Of a stretch of DNA of 46,171 nucleotides, positions 1-7,857 are shown in pieces. The position numbers were made by a program, and so were the translations under genes. The stretch is from a virus. The DNA lies in the IMG/VR virus record IMGVR_UViG_3300032083_000364, positions 1-46,171 of that record. The stretch is one strand, 5' to 3'. Below the pieces are notes generated by a model. That model was not told the origin of the DNA, searched no databases, and saw only the letters and a list, made by a program, of their open reading frames with translations. Every line of letters starts with the position of its first letter. Position 1 is the first letter of the stretch.

Positions 1-90
1 TGATTGAAAGAATAAATCCCTGACGCAGCGTCCAAGAAAATGTCTGACTCAGCATCGACAATCAAATCAGCGGCAATGTCGAGAGTTAAA
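1..90. repeat. Left copy of 90-bp terminal direct repeat
   Basis: Bases 1-90 are identical to 46082-46171. The tail-fibre frame stays open and in register when the two copies are merged, so this is seen as the closing overlap of a circular or terminally redundant genome of 46,081 bp. It lies inside a coding sequence, so it is more likely an assembly overlap of a circular molecule than a dedicated packaging end, but the sequence alone cannot decide. Confidence 0.95.
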
Positions 91-1640
91 TTCCCAGAAG
101 TAACGTCGATTTCGTTACCATCAATCGTGATGTTGTCTACGACTACGCCAGCGTTGGCAGTGACTACGCCAGCTACAGCTAAGGTAGAGGCCATATCCAC
201 AGCGCCATCAACATCAACGACATCAAGGTTAGTAGTACCGTCTACGTCAATATCGCCTGAGATGTCTAAAGAAGCAACTACAGCCGTTCCTGTAAGCGTA
301 GGAGCAGTTAGCGTCTTATTTGTAAGGGTCTGTGAGCCAGTAAGCGTTGTAACAGTGCTATCAATAGCAAAGGTCACGGCGTTACCAGAGCCACTAGTAT
401 CAATACCAGTACCGCCCGTAAACGTAAGAGTCTCTGAGTCTAGGTCTATGCTTAGCGCACCGCCAGAGTCTGCTTGAAAGTCTAAGTCCTGTGCAGTTAC
501 TTGGCTGTCTACATAGGCTTTGATGGACTGCTGAGAAGCAATACCTGTAGCACTGTTAGATGCCATATTGTCTTCATCAAGGAATGCTTTGCCATCAAGT
601 ATGTTTAGCTCTGCGGCAGTTGACGTTACACCATCTAATATATTTAGTTCTACGGCTGTAGAAGTTACAGCAGTACCATTAATAGATAGTGCGTCTGTTT
701 CTAGGGTTCCATCTACATCTACATCACCAGAAATATCTAGCGTAGCAGCATCTAACTCACCAGTAATTGTTAAATTTCTAATACCAGTATAGTCTTTACT
801 AGAATCTAAAATAACCGCTTTGGAAGCAATAGCTGTACCAACTGCTGTACTTCCTAAGTCAAGAGCATTTATTTCACCTACAACTACTGTAGCACCGTCA
901 AGTATATTAAGTTCTGCTGCTGTAGACGTAACCGCTGTTCCATTAATAGACAACGCATCAGTCTCCAACGTACCGTCAATGTCAGCGTCCCCCGAAATGT
1001 CAAGAGACCCTGCATCTAGTTCTCCAGTAAGTGTAATGTTACGAAAGCTGGCTACGTCTTTATTCGCATCTACTGTAACTACTTTACTAGCTACTACTGT
1101 GCCTACTGAAGCGCCTGTGTCGTTATAGTTAAGTTCTGTTGTAGTGGCTGTAACGCCATCCAAAAGATTAATCTCTGCGGCAGTTGATGTTACACCATCT
1201 AAAATGTTAAGCTCAGCAGCAGTAGATGTAATAGCAGTTCCATTAAAGTTGATAGCATCCGCATAAACTGTGCCATCAAAATAACCATCTTTAAATTCTA
1301 AAGAACTAGTGCCAAGATCAATATCATTATCTGTAACAGGGACAATAGCGCCATCTTGAATACGGACCTGTTCAACTGCACTGCTAGATACCTCTACAAA
1401 AAATCCTACTCTATTATTTGTACCATCAACTACAACTTTATTTAAAAAATCTAAGTCACCAATCTGAGGAATATTACCACCTTGACCAGAAGACCCATCA
1501 TGCCGATGCCCAGTAGAGGAGGCACTAGATGAAGAATATGCAAAAGCATTTACTAGCTGGTTATATTCGTTGTTAAACAGTGCTGCTGTGATAGTGTCTC
1601 CATCAGCCATTGAACTCTGTCTAGTATAATTCTGAGCCAT
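1..1640 (-). CDS. Tail fibre / receptor-binding protein, N-terminal part (continues at 46081)
   Basis: The ATG at 1640 opens a minus-strand frame that runs off the left end and continues in the same frame at 46081 down to 44944, giving a predicted 925-residue protein. The N-terminus begins MAQNYTRQSSMADGD and has an HRHDG segment at about residue 45, typical of phage fibres. It is followed by many degenerate copies of a TAAELNILDG-type repeat and of a LDISGDxDVDGT-type repeat, which in fibre families form elongated beta structures. Role by family: host recognition at the virion tail. It begins only 3 bp downstream of the preceding gene's stop (1644). Internal repeats are also shared with the C-terminal part (about 190-270 versus 45822-45902), so this gene is a likely site of recombination or repeat-number variation. 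Confidence 0.88.
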   Translation of the reverse strand, partial: MAQNYTRQSSMADGDTITAALFNNEYNQLVNAFAYSSSSASSTGHRHDGSSGQGGNIPQIGDLDFLNKVVVDGTNNRVGFFVEVSSSAVEQVRIQDGAIVPVTDNDIDLGTSSLEFKDGYFDGTVYADAINFNGTAITSTAAELNILDGVTSTAAEINLLDGVTATTTELNYNDTGASVGTVVASKVVTVDANKDVASFRNITLTGELDAGSLDISGDADIDGTLETDALSINGTAVTSTAAELNILDGATVVVGEINALDLGSTAVGTAIASKAVILDSSKDYTGIRNLTITGELDAATLDISGDVDVDGTLETDALSINGTAVTSTAVELNILDGVTSTAAELNILDGKAFLDEDNMASNSATGIASQQSIKAYVDSQVTAQDLDFQADSGGALSIDLDSETLTFTGGTGIDTSGSGNAVTFAIDSTVTTLTGSQTLTNKTLTAPTLTGTAVVASLDISGDIDVDGTTNLDVVDVDGAVDMASTLAVAGVVTANAGVVVDNITIDGNEIDVTSGNLTLDIAADLIVDAESDIFLDAASGIYSFN

Positions 1641-1643
1641 TTA

Positions 1644-3239
1644 TTATCTCCTGCCTGATGGCATATAATCTATATAAATACCATTTACAGCATATGCTGA
1701 TTTTTGATCCTTACTAGATACTCTAAAGCTGCAAGTATTTCCTGAACCTTCTAAAGTAATTCTTTCCATTGGATCTGTTGTTGCGCCAAATGTAATAGAA
1801 TTAAAAGCTACTGATCCAAATATTGCAGGTAATAAAATTGTAGAAATTTCAAATGGTTCTGGTTGCGGTATTGTAGGATCTTCGTAGTCGTAACGTACTC
1901 TAAAGCTAGGCAGTATCTCACCTTCTGGGCTAAATGAAACTCTAGCATATTTTAAAGTTTTACGTGTTCCTATATCTCCAAAATCAAAATCAGGAGTCTG
2001 ATACACTGCATCTATATCTGTTGCTGTTGAGTCATTAAAAAAAGAGTTTCCAGTATCGTGAGTATAAATATATCCATCTTTATCACCATGAAATATTTTT
2101 TCTACTCCATCTTTGTCTACATCAGATATAAAACCTAATGCCTGTATTCCTAATGTTTCTGACCAAGCATAGCCTTGAGAAGTAAAAGTTCCTATAATAC
2201 CTCTGGCTACACTAGGGCTTTCTGTATTTTTACTATAGAATAATCTATATTGAGATTTACTTCTAAGGACACCACTTGTAATTATAAACCCTGAATCAGA
2301 AGCAATATCAGAAATAAGTTTTTGTATAGCTCTGCTTACTGAGCTTAACTCTACATCTCCAATGCGTGCAGTACCAGCGATTGTTCTTACACCATCAGGA
2401 GCGAGAAATAATATATCTCCTCCTACTTCCTGTATACTACCACCATCTAAACAGCCTACATTAGTTGTTATAGGAATCACTGCTACAGTACTAGAGTCAT
2501 TTATATTTACAAGTTTATGAATACTATTTTTACAGAATATAATTAAATCGCCACGAAAACTTGCTAACCCTACTACAGCATCTTCAATTACAATACTACC
2601 TGACCCACTACCACTAAAGCTATCAATATCATTAGTGCTACTGTAGAATATAGTATTTTTAGCTGTAGATGCCCCAGCAACTACTAAGTGTTTATCATGT
2701 ATTATACCAAAAGCAGGACCAGTAGTACCACTAACTGTAATCTCTTTAGCAAAAAATGTTCTGCTAGTTAAACCACCTGTACCTGTCATTTGAAATAAGA
2801 AAGGCTCGTTAACCCCATCACATATTACAATCTCACCATAGTCTGAAGTGCCTTCATATATTGCAAAAGTACAACGACCTTGAGAAGTACGTGCAGCTAC
2901 TGATCGACCTGTAAAAGTAGTATAATCATCACCACTAGAAGCTACACTTGCTCTGTTAATTTGAAGCCAAGTCGTTTCGCCATCTACACTAAAAAATATC
3001 CCATCACCTGAACATACTATAATACCATCAGCGTACACTGCCATTCCTAATATAGTATTGCTAGAATTAGGTCTAGTATCTCCAAACAAAGAATAACCAT
3101 TTATACGTCTATAACCACCATCAGGATCTACCTCAAAGTTTCTTAAACGTGTAGCAAAACCTGGCTGAGAAAGCATCTCTAGTTGGTTTAAGTTGACATT
3201 TAAGCCACCTTTACATGAGTATCCCCAAGGCTGAGACAT
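1644..3239 (-). CDS. Virion neck/tail protein, 531 aa (stabilisation-protein-like)
   Basis: The 531-residue protein starts MSQPWGYSCKGGLNVNLNQL and has an early segment GFATRLRNFEVDPDGGYRRI. I recall this pattern from podovirus structural proteins often annotated as tail, DNA-stabilisation or tail-tubular-B-like proteins. The rest is rich in beta-strand-like alternation (for example repeated IxxxDGVxxI stretches) without membrane segments or catalytic motifs. Its ATG (3239) overlaps the stop of the upstream 256-residue neck gene, and the tail fibre follows directly, so it probably helps build the short tail or attach the fibre. The family name is from memory; the exact position in the virion is inferred from gene order. 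Confidence 0.72.
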   Translation of the reverse strand: MSQPWGYSCKGGLNVNLNQLEMLSQPGFATRLRNFEVDPDGGYRRINGYSLFGDTRPNSSNTILGMAVYADGIIVCSGDGIFFSVDGETTWLQINRASVASSGDDYTTFTGRSVAARTSQGRCTFAIYEGTSDYGEIVICDGVNEPFLFQMTGTGGLTSRTFFAKEITVSGTTGPAFGIIHDKHLVVAGASTAKNTIFYSSTNDIDSFSGSGSGSIVIEDAVVGLASFRGDLIIFCKNSIHKLVNINDSSTVAVIPITTNVGCLDGGSIQEVGGDILFLAPDGVRTIAGTARIGDVELSSVSRAIQKLISDIASDSGFIITSGVLRSKSQYRLFYSKNTESPSVARGIIGTFTSQGYAWSETLGIQALGFISDVDKDGVEKIFHGDKDGYIYTHDTGNSFFNDSTATDIDAVYQTPDFDFGDIGTRKTLKYARVSFSPEGEILPSFRVRYDYEDPTIPQPEPFEISTILLPAIFGSVAFNSITFGATTDPMERITLEGSGNTCSFRVSSKDQKSAYAVNGIYIDYMPSGRR

Positions 3240-4009
3240 TAAATGTACCTCACACGATCATCTTTCATATAACCTGGATCAGGAGTCATTAAACGTAATT
3301 TCATTAGTTTTAAACCACGCTTATAATCTTCTAAAGCAAAAGCTGCTGCCTGTGAGTTTTCTTTAAACTGATGCAAATAATATCTAGCTCTTGCAAGTAA
3401 TACAGTTTTATATACATCAGGAAATACTATAGCATCTCCAAAAGAATCTAGCTGTGTTGGAAGATCATATGCAAAATAAAATACTTTGTATACTTTATCA
3501 GGTATTGGGCTAAGACCAAATGTTCGACCATCTGAGCTTCTTATGACTCTACTAGGCACTCCAAATTTTTGAGTATCTGCATCATCCAGATTTTCACTAA
3601 GACGATAAAAATCTTTCCATTCTTCTATTGTAGTGTATCTAAGATTACGTGCTACAAAAGGAGCAGTTTCACCACTAACGCCTACTGTTGTTAAGTAAAA
3701 GTTTTCAAACTCTACTGCACCATAGTCTGTAGTTAAAGAGGAACTTGATGGTTTTAATTCATACCACCGTGTTCCAGCTACAGTTTCTAGGCTTACATTA
3801 CCAAAGGTAGGGTCAGTGGCTCCACTTTCAGCCGCCGCTAAAAAAGGCCACTTTGGTTCTTCTGTTACAATATCTAAATAAGATCTATTGATAAGATCCT
3901 TAGCATGCTGCTGGATACCAATAGCATTAGCAAAAGTTGAAGAAGTTAAGGCAACCTCATTCAACTCTCGCAATAGCTCATTAGTTAATTGTAAAAAAGT
4001 AGTAGCCAT
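3239..4009 (-). CDS. Head-tail connector / neck protein, 256 aa
   Basis: The 256-residue protein begins MATTFLQLTNELLRELNEV, followed by AKDLINRSYLDIVTEEPKWPFL, a layout resembling connector and tail-tubular-A-like proteins that follow the capsid gene in podoviruses: a helical N-terminus, then beta-rich sequence, then a C-terminal helical part (residues 195-240) with many Arg and Tyr. No enzyme motif is visible. Its ATG overlaps the last base of the stop of the 48-residue gene upstream (TAATG), indicating translational coupling. Function is inferred from position between capsid and fibre and from general resemblance. Confidence 0.68.
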   Translation of the reverse strand: MATTFLQLTNELLRELNEVALTSSTFANAIGIQQHAKDLINRSYLDIVTEEPKWPFLAAAESGATDPTFGNVSLETVAGTRWYELKPSSSSLTTDYGAVEFENFYLTTVGVSGETAPFVARNLRYTTIEEWKDFYRLSENLDDADTQKFGVPSRVIRSSDGRTFGLSPIPDKVYKVFYFAYDLPTQLDSFGDAIVFPDVYKTVLLARARYYLHQFKENSQAAAFALEDYKRGLKLMKLRLMTPDPGYMKDDRVRYI

Positions 4010-4155
4010 TATTTATTATGAACCTTTTGTATTTCAAAGTTTGCAGTTTTGCTAGATCCTGTATGTTTTTTGTAACCATCTTTAGGATCTTTCATAAGCT
4101 TATAAGACTTACCACTTTTCATCCAGTGATAACCTTTAGGGGCTTGAACTTTCAT
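4009..4155 (-). CDS. Small basic protein, 48 aa
   Basis: A 48-codon frame, MKVQAPKGYHWMKSGKSYKL onward, ends TAA at 4009. Its ATG at 4155 overlaps the TGA of the 103-residue gene upstream (ATGA), and its own stop overlaps the ATG of the connector gene (TAATG). This tight coupling on both sides and the Lys-rich, tidy composition argue for a real gene. I remember similar short KGYHWMK proteins in marine phages but know no function. Expected to be a minor virion or assembly protein from location. Confidence 0.75.
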   Translation of the reverse strand: MKVQAPKGYHWMKSGKSYKLMKDPKDGYKKHTGSSKTANFEIQKVHNK

Positions 4156-4463
4156 CGTCCTTTAGGTAGGCTCATATTATAGCCAGCCATCTTATTACAA
4201 GCATCTTCCATCGCATAAATGTCAGCCTTCATTGTTTTACCGCCATGTCCTTTCTTCATGCGCTCACCGCCATACATCATTGATTCACGCTTGCCACCCA
4301 TCATCATGCCACCACGCATTTGATCTTTCATCTTACGATCCATTTCCATATCCATCATACCCATGCCGCCCATAGCCATATTTTTCTTTCCGCCATGCTT
4401 CATCATGCTTCTCCCTGTATATTTATTAGGTACATAACCTTTTTTTCTAGGCACTTTATTCAT
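4152..4463 (-). CDS. Methionine/glycine/lysine-rich small protein, 103 aa
   Basis: The sequence has 22 Met in 103 residues, with MMKHGG, MAMGGMGMMDMEM and MRGGMMMGG stretches, many Lys and Gly, and only one Cys. No fold can be recognised. The C-terminus (ADIYAMEDACNKMAGYNM) is less biased and may be a short helix. It sits between capsid and neck genes with 4-bp ATGA overlaps on both sides, so it is made with structural proteins. Met-rich repeats can bind soft metals in other proteins, but nothing here proves that. Function unknown. Confidence 0.75.
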   Translation of the reverse strand: MNKVPRKKGYVPNKYTGRSMMKHGGKKNMAMGGMGMMDMEMDRKMKDQMRGGMMMGGKRESMMYGGERMKKGHGGKTMKADIYAMEDACNKMAGYNMSLPKGR

Positions 4464-4651
4464 TCTTGATCCATAGAAAATGTTTTACTTTTTTCTCTAC
4501 ATATATCTAATTCAGTTTTATGCTTATTAAAGATACGATCATAATTATTTTTATATTGTGTAATATTCATACCTTTACGAAATCTACTGTCTTTATTAAC
4601 AATAGTTTTACGAAACATCATAGGATTAGATTCTGAACCAACTGAAGCCAT
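4460..4651 (-). CDS. Small protein of unknown function, 63 aa
   Basis: Starts MASVGSESNPMMFRKTIVNK; a GGAG lies 6 nt before the ATG at 4651. It has a positively charged middle (KDSRFRKGMN) and an acidic end. I recall similar short proteins downstream of capsid genes in marine phages. The ATG lies immediately downstream of the post-capsid terminator, so its expression should depend on read-through. Stop overlaps the next start (ATGA). Function unknown; probable virion morphogenesis accessory. Confidence 0.7.
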   Translation of the reverse strand: MASVGSESNPMMFRKTIVNKDSRFRKGMNITQYKNNYDRIFNKHKTELDICREKSKTFSMDQE

Positions 4652-4662
4652 TTAAACTCTCC

Positions 4663-4695
4663 AAATAAAAGGAAAGGGGCCACCGAAGCAGCCCC
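4663..4695 (-). terminator. Intrinsic terminator after capsid gene (UUCG tetraloop)
   Basis: On the minus strand GGGGCTGC-TTCG-GTGGCCCC forms an 8-pair stem (two G-U wobbles in the middle) closed by the very stable C(UUCG)G tetraloop. It begins 8 bases after the capsid stop codon and is followed by a T-rich run (TTTCCTTTTATTT). This is a textbook intrinsic terminator placed directly after the major capsid gene, comparable in position to the T7 terminator after gene 10. It would make capsid mRNA more abundant than downstream neck and tail mRNA. Confidence 0.9.
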
Positions 4696-4703
4696 ATCCA
4701 GTT

Positions 4704-5693
4704 TTAGTCGATGCCGTAGAAGGCAGATACAAGAGCTTCAGGACGAAGCACCTGTGCGCCATATACGTGAAGACCACGAACAATATCACCAAAGCTATCT
4801 GGATCACGGATGACCTCAGTGCTAGTAATAGTTTGTGCAGTAGCACAAGCAGACATATGACCAGCCAAACACTTACCAGCAGCATTAGTAGTTGCAGCAA
4901 TATTATTTGACTTGTACATATCAAAGCCACGTAGCTTACCAGAGCTTACCAATCCATTGCGGATTGAACCCTGACCAGCATTGTAGTCTACTGACAAGAG
5001 CTTAGAAGAGCTTTGAACAAGCACTTCGTAGAACTCTGGATTAGCAACAAACCAGCGACCTTCTTCTGGTACGTTTTGATCATCTAGCAAACGAGCCATA
5101 CGAGAAAGAACATCAATAGGATCGTGTTCACTAGAGCCAAAACCAATGTCCAAGTTACCAGTACCATCAAAGGTGCCAGCAGCAAGGTCAGTTGCATTGT
5201 CAGTACCTAAGCTGTGGTTTGGAGATGAATCTGGAACACCAGCAAACATCTCAGCAATAACACCTGCATCAAAAGCATCACGCAATGCGTAAGCTGCTGA
5301 AGAAGTTGCTACATCACGGAAGTTAACGTGAGACATATTTGTTTCAATATCATCGACGATGAATTTGAAAGCATTAGCCACATCAACAACCAGAGTAAGT
5401 TCTTGGTCAGTTAATGCAGTCTTAGTAATGTCTGCACCACGCTCGTAGTTTACGACAGTGATTTCAGGCTCTTTAATGATGCGTACACTATCACCGAACT
5501 GTGAGATTTCTCCAGAATAGTCAGTGTTAGTAATCGCTTCAACTACAGAAGCCTTACGGAAAAAGTTTAGTACCTGCTTGGAATAAACTTTGGGTAGGAA
5601 AAACGAGTTAGTTTGTCCTGATACGGAGTTACCAAAGTTACCATTGGTATCCGTAGATTGCTCAAAAAATTGATCTGATACGTTAAAAGCCAT
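4704..5693 (-). CDS. Major capsid protein, 329 aa
   Basis: 329 residues, start MAFNVSDQFFEQSTD, preceded by AGGAG about 8 nt before the ATG. It contains VYSKQVLNFFRKASVVEAI followed by GDSVRIIKEPEITVVNYERG and later ALRDAFDAGVIAEMFAG, an arrangement typical of HK97-fold capsid proteins of marine podoviruses (N-arm, then E-loop-like segment, then spine helix). It follows scaffold, as expected, and is followed by a strong terminator. Length fits a podovirus capsid. Assignment rests on sequence style plus gene order; no cleavage site can be proven. Confidence 0.88.
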   Translation of the reverse strand: MAFNVSDQFFEQSTDTNGNFGNSVSGQTNSFFLPKVYSKQVLNFFRKASVVEAITNTDYSGEISQFGDSVRIIKEPEITVVNYERGADITKTALTDQELTLVVDVANAFKFIVDDIETNMSHVNFRDVATSSAAYALRDAFDAGVIAEMFAGVPDSSPNHSLGTDNATDLAAGTFDGTGNLDIGFGSSEHDPIDVLSRMARLLDDQNVPEEGRWFVANPEFYEVLVQSSSKLLSVDYNAGQGSIRNGLVSSGKLRGFDMYKSNNIAATTNAAGKCLAGHMSACATAQTITSTEVIRDPDSFGDIVRGLHVYGAQVLRPEALVSAFYGID

Positions 5694-5716
5694 GTTAATA
5701 TACTCCTAGTAAAACA

Positions 5717-6550
5717 TTATTTTACTACTCTGCCCTCTGTCATAGCTTGACGGATTTCTTCTTCATACTTATCAAACTGATCAAGGGACATCGCAGCGAT
5801 TTCCCGTTCAGTCCAGATTTTAGGCTGCTTAGCATCTACAGAGGTGGTTTTTGTTGATACCATATCCGCTGCATCACCACGTTGCCTTTGTTGTCTGGGC
5901 TGTTGTGTTTGAGACATGTCATTTTCTAACTTATATAAATCAATAGCTTTAGATGCTAAAGTTACATTATCTGGATTATTATAAATCCAATCTTTAATTT
6001 GATCAGGTTGTTGTTCAGCCCAAGCATGAAAATTTTCATCACCTCTAATATCATCAAAATCAGGGTGACGTTTTTTTAAGCTAGACTCAGCTTCTCGTCG
6101 CATAATTTCAGACTCACGTTGCCGCATAGACTGTAACTGTGCTTCAAGCTCTGCAACTTGCCGTTGACTCTGCATATGTGCTACAGTTTCAACTGTGTTA
6201 TAAAGATCAGGATACTCTTCTTTAAAGCTTTCTAATTCTTCTTCAGATTTAGGTGGCTTGTAGGAAGGCTGAGCTTGCATCGCTTCTGCTCGCAGTTCTT
6301 GTTCTCGTTGCTTAAACTCTGCAATCTTAGTATCGTAATGTTTCTTTAAATCATCATAACGCTTTTTATAGTTAGTTCGTTTACGAGGTTGAACATCTTC
6401 TTCAGGGGCCATTTCTTCTTGGGTAGCCTGTTGCTGTTCTGGGTAAAATAAACCATCTGCATCACCCATCTTAGGTTTATCTGGCGTGTGCCAAGATTTA
6501 CGTGCATTATATGGATTACTTACTTCCTCTTCATATTGTGTTTCTGACAT
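5717..6550 (-). CDS. Scaffolding protein, 277 aa
   Basis: Very hydrophilic, Glu/Gln/Lys/Arg-rich, with a long predicted coiled coil (about residues 60-160; KKRYDDLKKHYDTKIAEFK and QRQVAELEAQLQSMRQRES), a small globular segment HPDFDDIRGDENFHAWAEQQ and a charged C-terminus. This is the typical profile of podovirus capsid assembly scaffolds, and it lies immediately upstream of the capsid gene. The ATG at 6550 is preferred over the TTG two codons earlier because AGGAG lies 7 nt before it. Role: template for procapsid assembly, removed before or during DNA packaging. Confidence 0.88.
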   Translation of the reverse strand: MSETQYEEEVSNPYNARKSWHTPDKPKMGDADGLFYPEQQQATQEEMAPEEDVQPRKRTNYKKRYDDLKKHYDTKIAEFKQREQELRAEAMQAQPSYKPPKSEEELESFKEEYPDLYNTVETVAHMQSQRQVAELEAQLQSMRQRESEIMRREAESSLKKRHPDFDDIRGDENFHAWAEQQPDQIKDWIYNNPDNVTLASKAIDLYKLENDMSQTQQPRQQRQRGDAADMVSTKTTSVDAKQPKIWTEREIAAMSLDQFDKYEEEIRQAMTEGRVVK

Positions 6551-6593
6551 TCTCAATCTCCTTCACGGGGCTTGTGTCTTGCAAGGTAGCCAT
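6531..6593 (-). CDS. Possible 20-codon upstream ORF overlapping scaffold start
   Basis: ATG at 6593 with GGAG 5 nt upstream opens MATLQDTSPVKEIENVRNTI then TGA at 6531, ending 20 bases inside the scaffold gene in another frame. A good ribosome site and termination just past the scaffold ATG fit a translational-coupling leader, but 20 codons is too little to prove coding. The upstream 24-bp repeat copy encodes a related peptide in the same frame, so this may be the end of a decayed gene. Confidence 0.35.
   Translation of the reverse strand: MATLQDTSPVKEIENVRNTI
6567..6591. repeat. Intergenic direct repeat, copy 1
   Basis: GGGGCTTGTGTCTTGCAAGG followed by TAGCC. It pairs with a near-identical copy starting 48 bp away (6615). 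The two lie in the 95-bp gap before the scaffold gene. On the mRNA strand each contains CTACCTTG and AAGCCCC blocks. Function unknown: duplicated leader or relic of a small gene. Confidence 0.7.
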
Positions 6594-6614
6594 ATTAACT
6601 CCGTCGAGTTTAAT

Positions 6615-6638
6615 GGGGCTTGTCTTACCAAGGTAGCC
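6615..6638. repeat. Intergenic direct repeat, copy 2
   Basis: GGGGCTTGTCTTACCAAGGT followed by AGCC, the second copy of the repeat at 6567. Blocks at both ends are exact and the middle differs by a few bases and a 1-bp length change. It begins 7 bases before the stop of the 403-residue gene in map order. Confidence 0.7.
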
Positions 6639-6645
6639 GTAAAAA

Positions 6646-7857
6646 TTATTGAAGACTTGGCATCCTGTTAGCACCCATCATAAGCTTGTTTATTTCATCA
6701 CTTATTTGGGATTCTTCCATCATTCCACCTTCAGCCTTCATTTCTTTACCGCCATCATAGGCACGCTCTGCATCATCCATCATTTTCTGGAGTACATCTG
6801 AACCTATCTGGTCGGTTGCTTTTTTGGTAAATACAAACTCACCATCGCTCAAACGAGCAGGTATAGAGTCTGATACACCAGTTCCAGGGCCGTCTACTTC
6901 GCCAGCACCCGAAAATTCTGAAGCAGTTGTAATTACTTTATCTAAGATGTCTGATAAACGATCATCGTCTTGTAACACACCTGCTAAATAAATTTGTTCG
7001 TCGTCGTTAAGAGATTCATCCATAACGTACTTAATATAATCTTCTTCCATCTCATCATCAGGAAGTTGTGAATCCAGTGCTTCATCCATTTCATCTTCTG
7101 GTATGTTTGGATAGGTATCTACTGGCATACCTTCTACAGGCATTAGCATAGAGCCTTCTGCTTTACCATTGCGATCTTCAACAAAAGTTTTATAAGTAGA
7201 ATCACCTAACTTAAAATTATCTATTTTATTTTTCAAATCTTTAGGTATAAATTTTGTTTCTTCTGGAAAATTTTCATTACTTCTTGCAAATTTATTTTTT
7301 ATAATAAATTTTAAATCTTCTAATTCTTCTTTGGAAGTTGCTTTTTCTAATTGTCTAGAAGCTTCAACTATAGCTTCTCTATCAGTATATTCTCCTTCTT
7401 CTAAAAGAGAAAATGCTGCACCTATATGGTCTTTAGCACTAATACCACCTTCTGCCATTGGAGTCTTTTCAAATCTTTCTGTGGCTTTTCTGCCTTTACG
7501 ATCTCGTAGTATTGAAAAATCTTCAGCAGTAATATCACCATCTTTATTAGCGTCTAATTTTGTTTGACCACCTTTAAGCAAAGGCGCTCTAGATTGACGC
7601 TCAGCAGCCTCATTCATTCTACGATCCATTTCTTCTTGACGCATTTGATTTAACATTATTTCAAGATTTTCAGGAGTAGGCTCAAGTTCTTCTTCTTTTA
7701 AACGCGCTTGTGCTAGTCTTATTTCTCTTTCTGCCATATCCTTAGCTATAGTAGCCTCACGATCTTTTTGTAATTCACGACTTCTTGAAAGTATACCACC
7801 TGATAATTCTAGTCCACCTTCAGCTTTACCTTGAGGATTTAACATACTTTTAGCCAT
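6646..7857 (-). CDS. Acidic virion-assembly protein with EF-hand-like loop, 403 aa
   Basis: The 403-residue protein is rich in Glu, Asp and Met. Residues 102-113 (DANKDGDITAED) match the EF-hand/dockerin calcium-loop pattern: D1, N3, D5, G6, I8, D12. Near residues 325-345 is GPGTGVSDSIPARLSDGEFV, a motif I have seen in phage structural proteins next to portal genes. N-terminal part (25-90) is a charged coiled coil; repeats of KAEGG occur at both ends. It lies between portal and scaffold, where proteases or internal head proteins are often found, but no Ser/His/Asp protease motif is visible. Start overlaps the stop of the 77-residue gene by 8 nt. Confidence 0.7.
   Translation of the reverse strand: MAKSMLNPQGKAEGGLELSGGILSRSRELQKDREATIAKDMAEREIRLAQARLKEEELEPTPENLEIMLNQMRQEEMDRRMNEAAERQSRAPLLKGGQTKLDANKDGDITAEDFSILRDRKGRKATERFEKTPMAEGGISAKDHIGAAFSLLEEGEYTDREAIVEASRQLEKATSKEELEDLKFIIKNKFARSNENFPEETKFIPKDLKNKIDNFKLGDSTYKTFVEDRNGKAEGSMLMPVEGMPVDTYPNIPEDEMDEALDSQLPDDEMEEDYIKYVMDESLNDDEQIYLAGVLQDDDRLSDILDKVITTASEFSGAGEVDGPGTGVSDSIPARLSDGEFVFTKKATDQIGSDVLQKMMDDAERAYDGGKEMKAEGGMMEESQISDEINKLMMGANRMPSLQ

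Noticed and set aside
40-1128. Open plus-strand frames of 74-145 codons across the fibre region.
   Set aside because: They are antisense shadows of the repetitive minus-strand tail-fibre gene, Ser/Thr/Val-rich with no ribosome sites.
4652-4930. Leu/Val-rich 92-codon frame on the minus strand resembling a membrane protein.
   Set aside because: Lies inside the capsid gene and terminator in another frame, with no ribosome site; composition is a by-product.
6615-6640. CAAGGTAGCCGTA matches the conserved 3' region of 16S rRNA (antisense to late mRNA).
   Set aside because: A 13-base match to some part of a 1.5-kb rRNA is expected about twice by chance in both strands of 46 kb; the second repeat copy does not keep it. 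No ribosomal function inferred.
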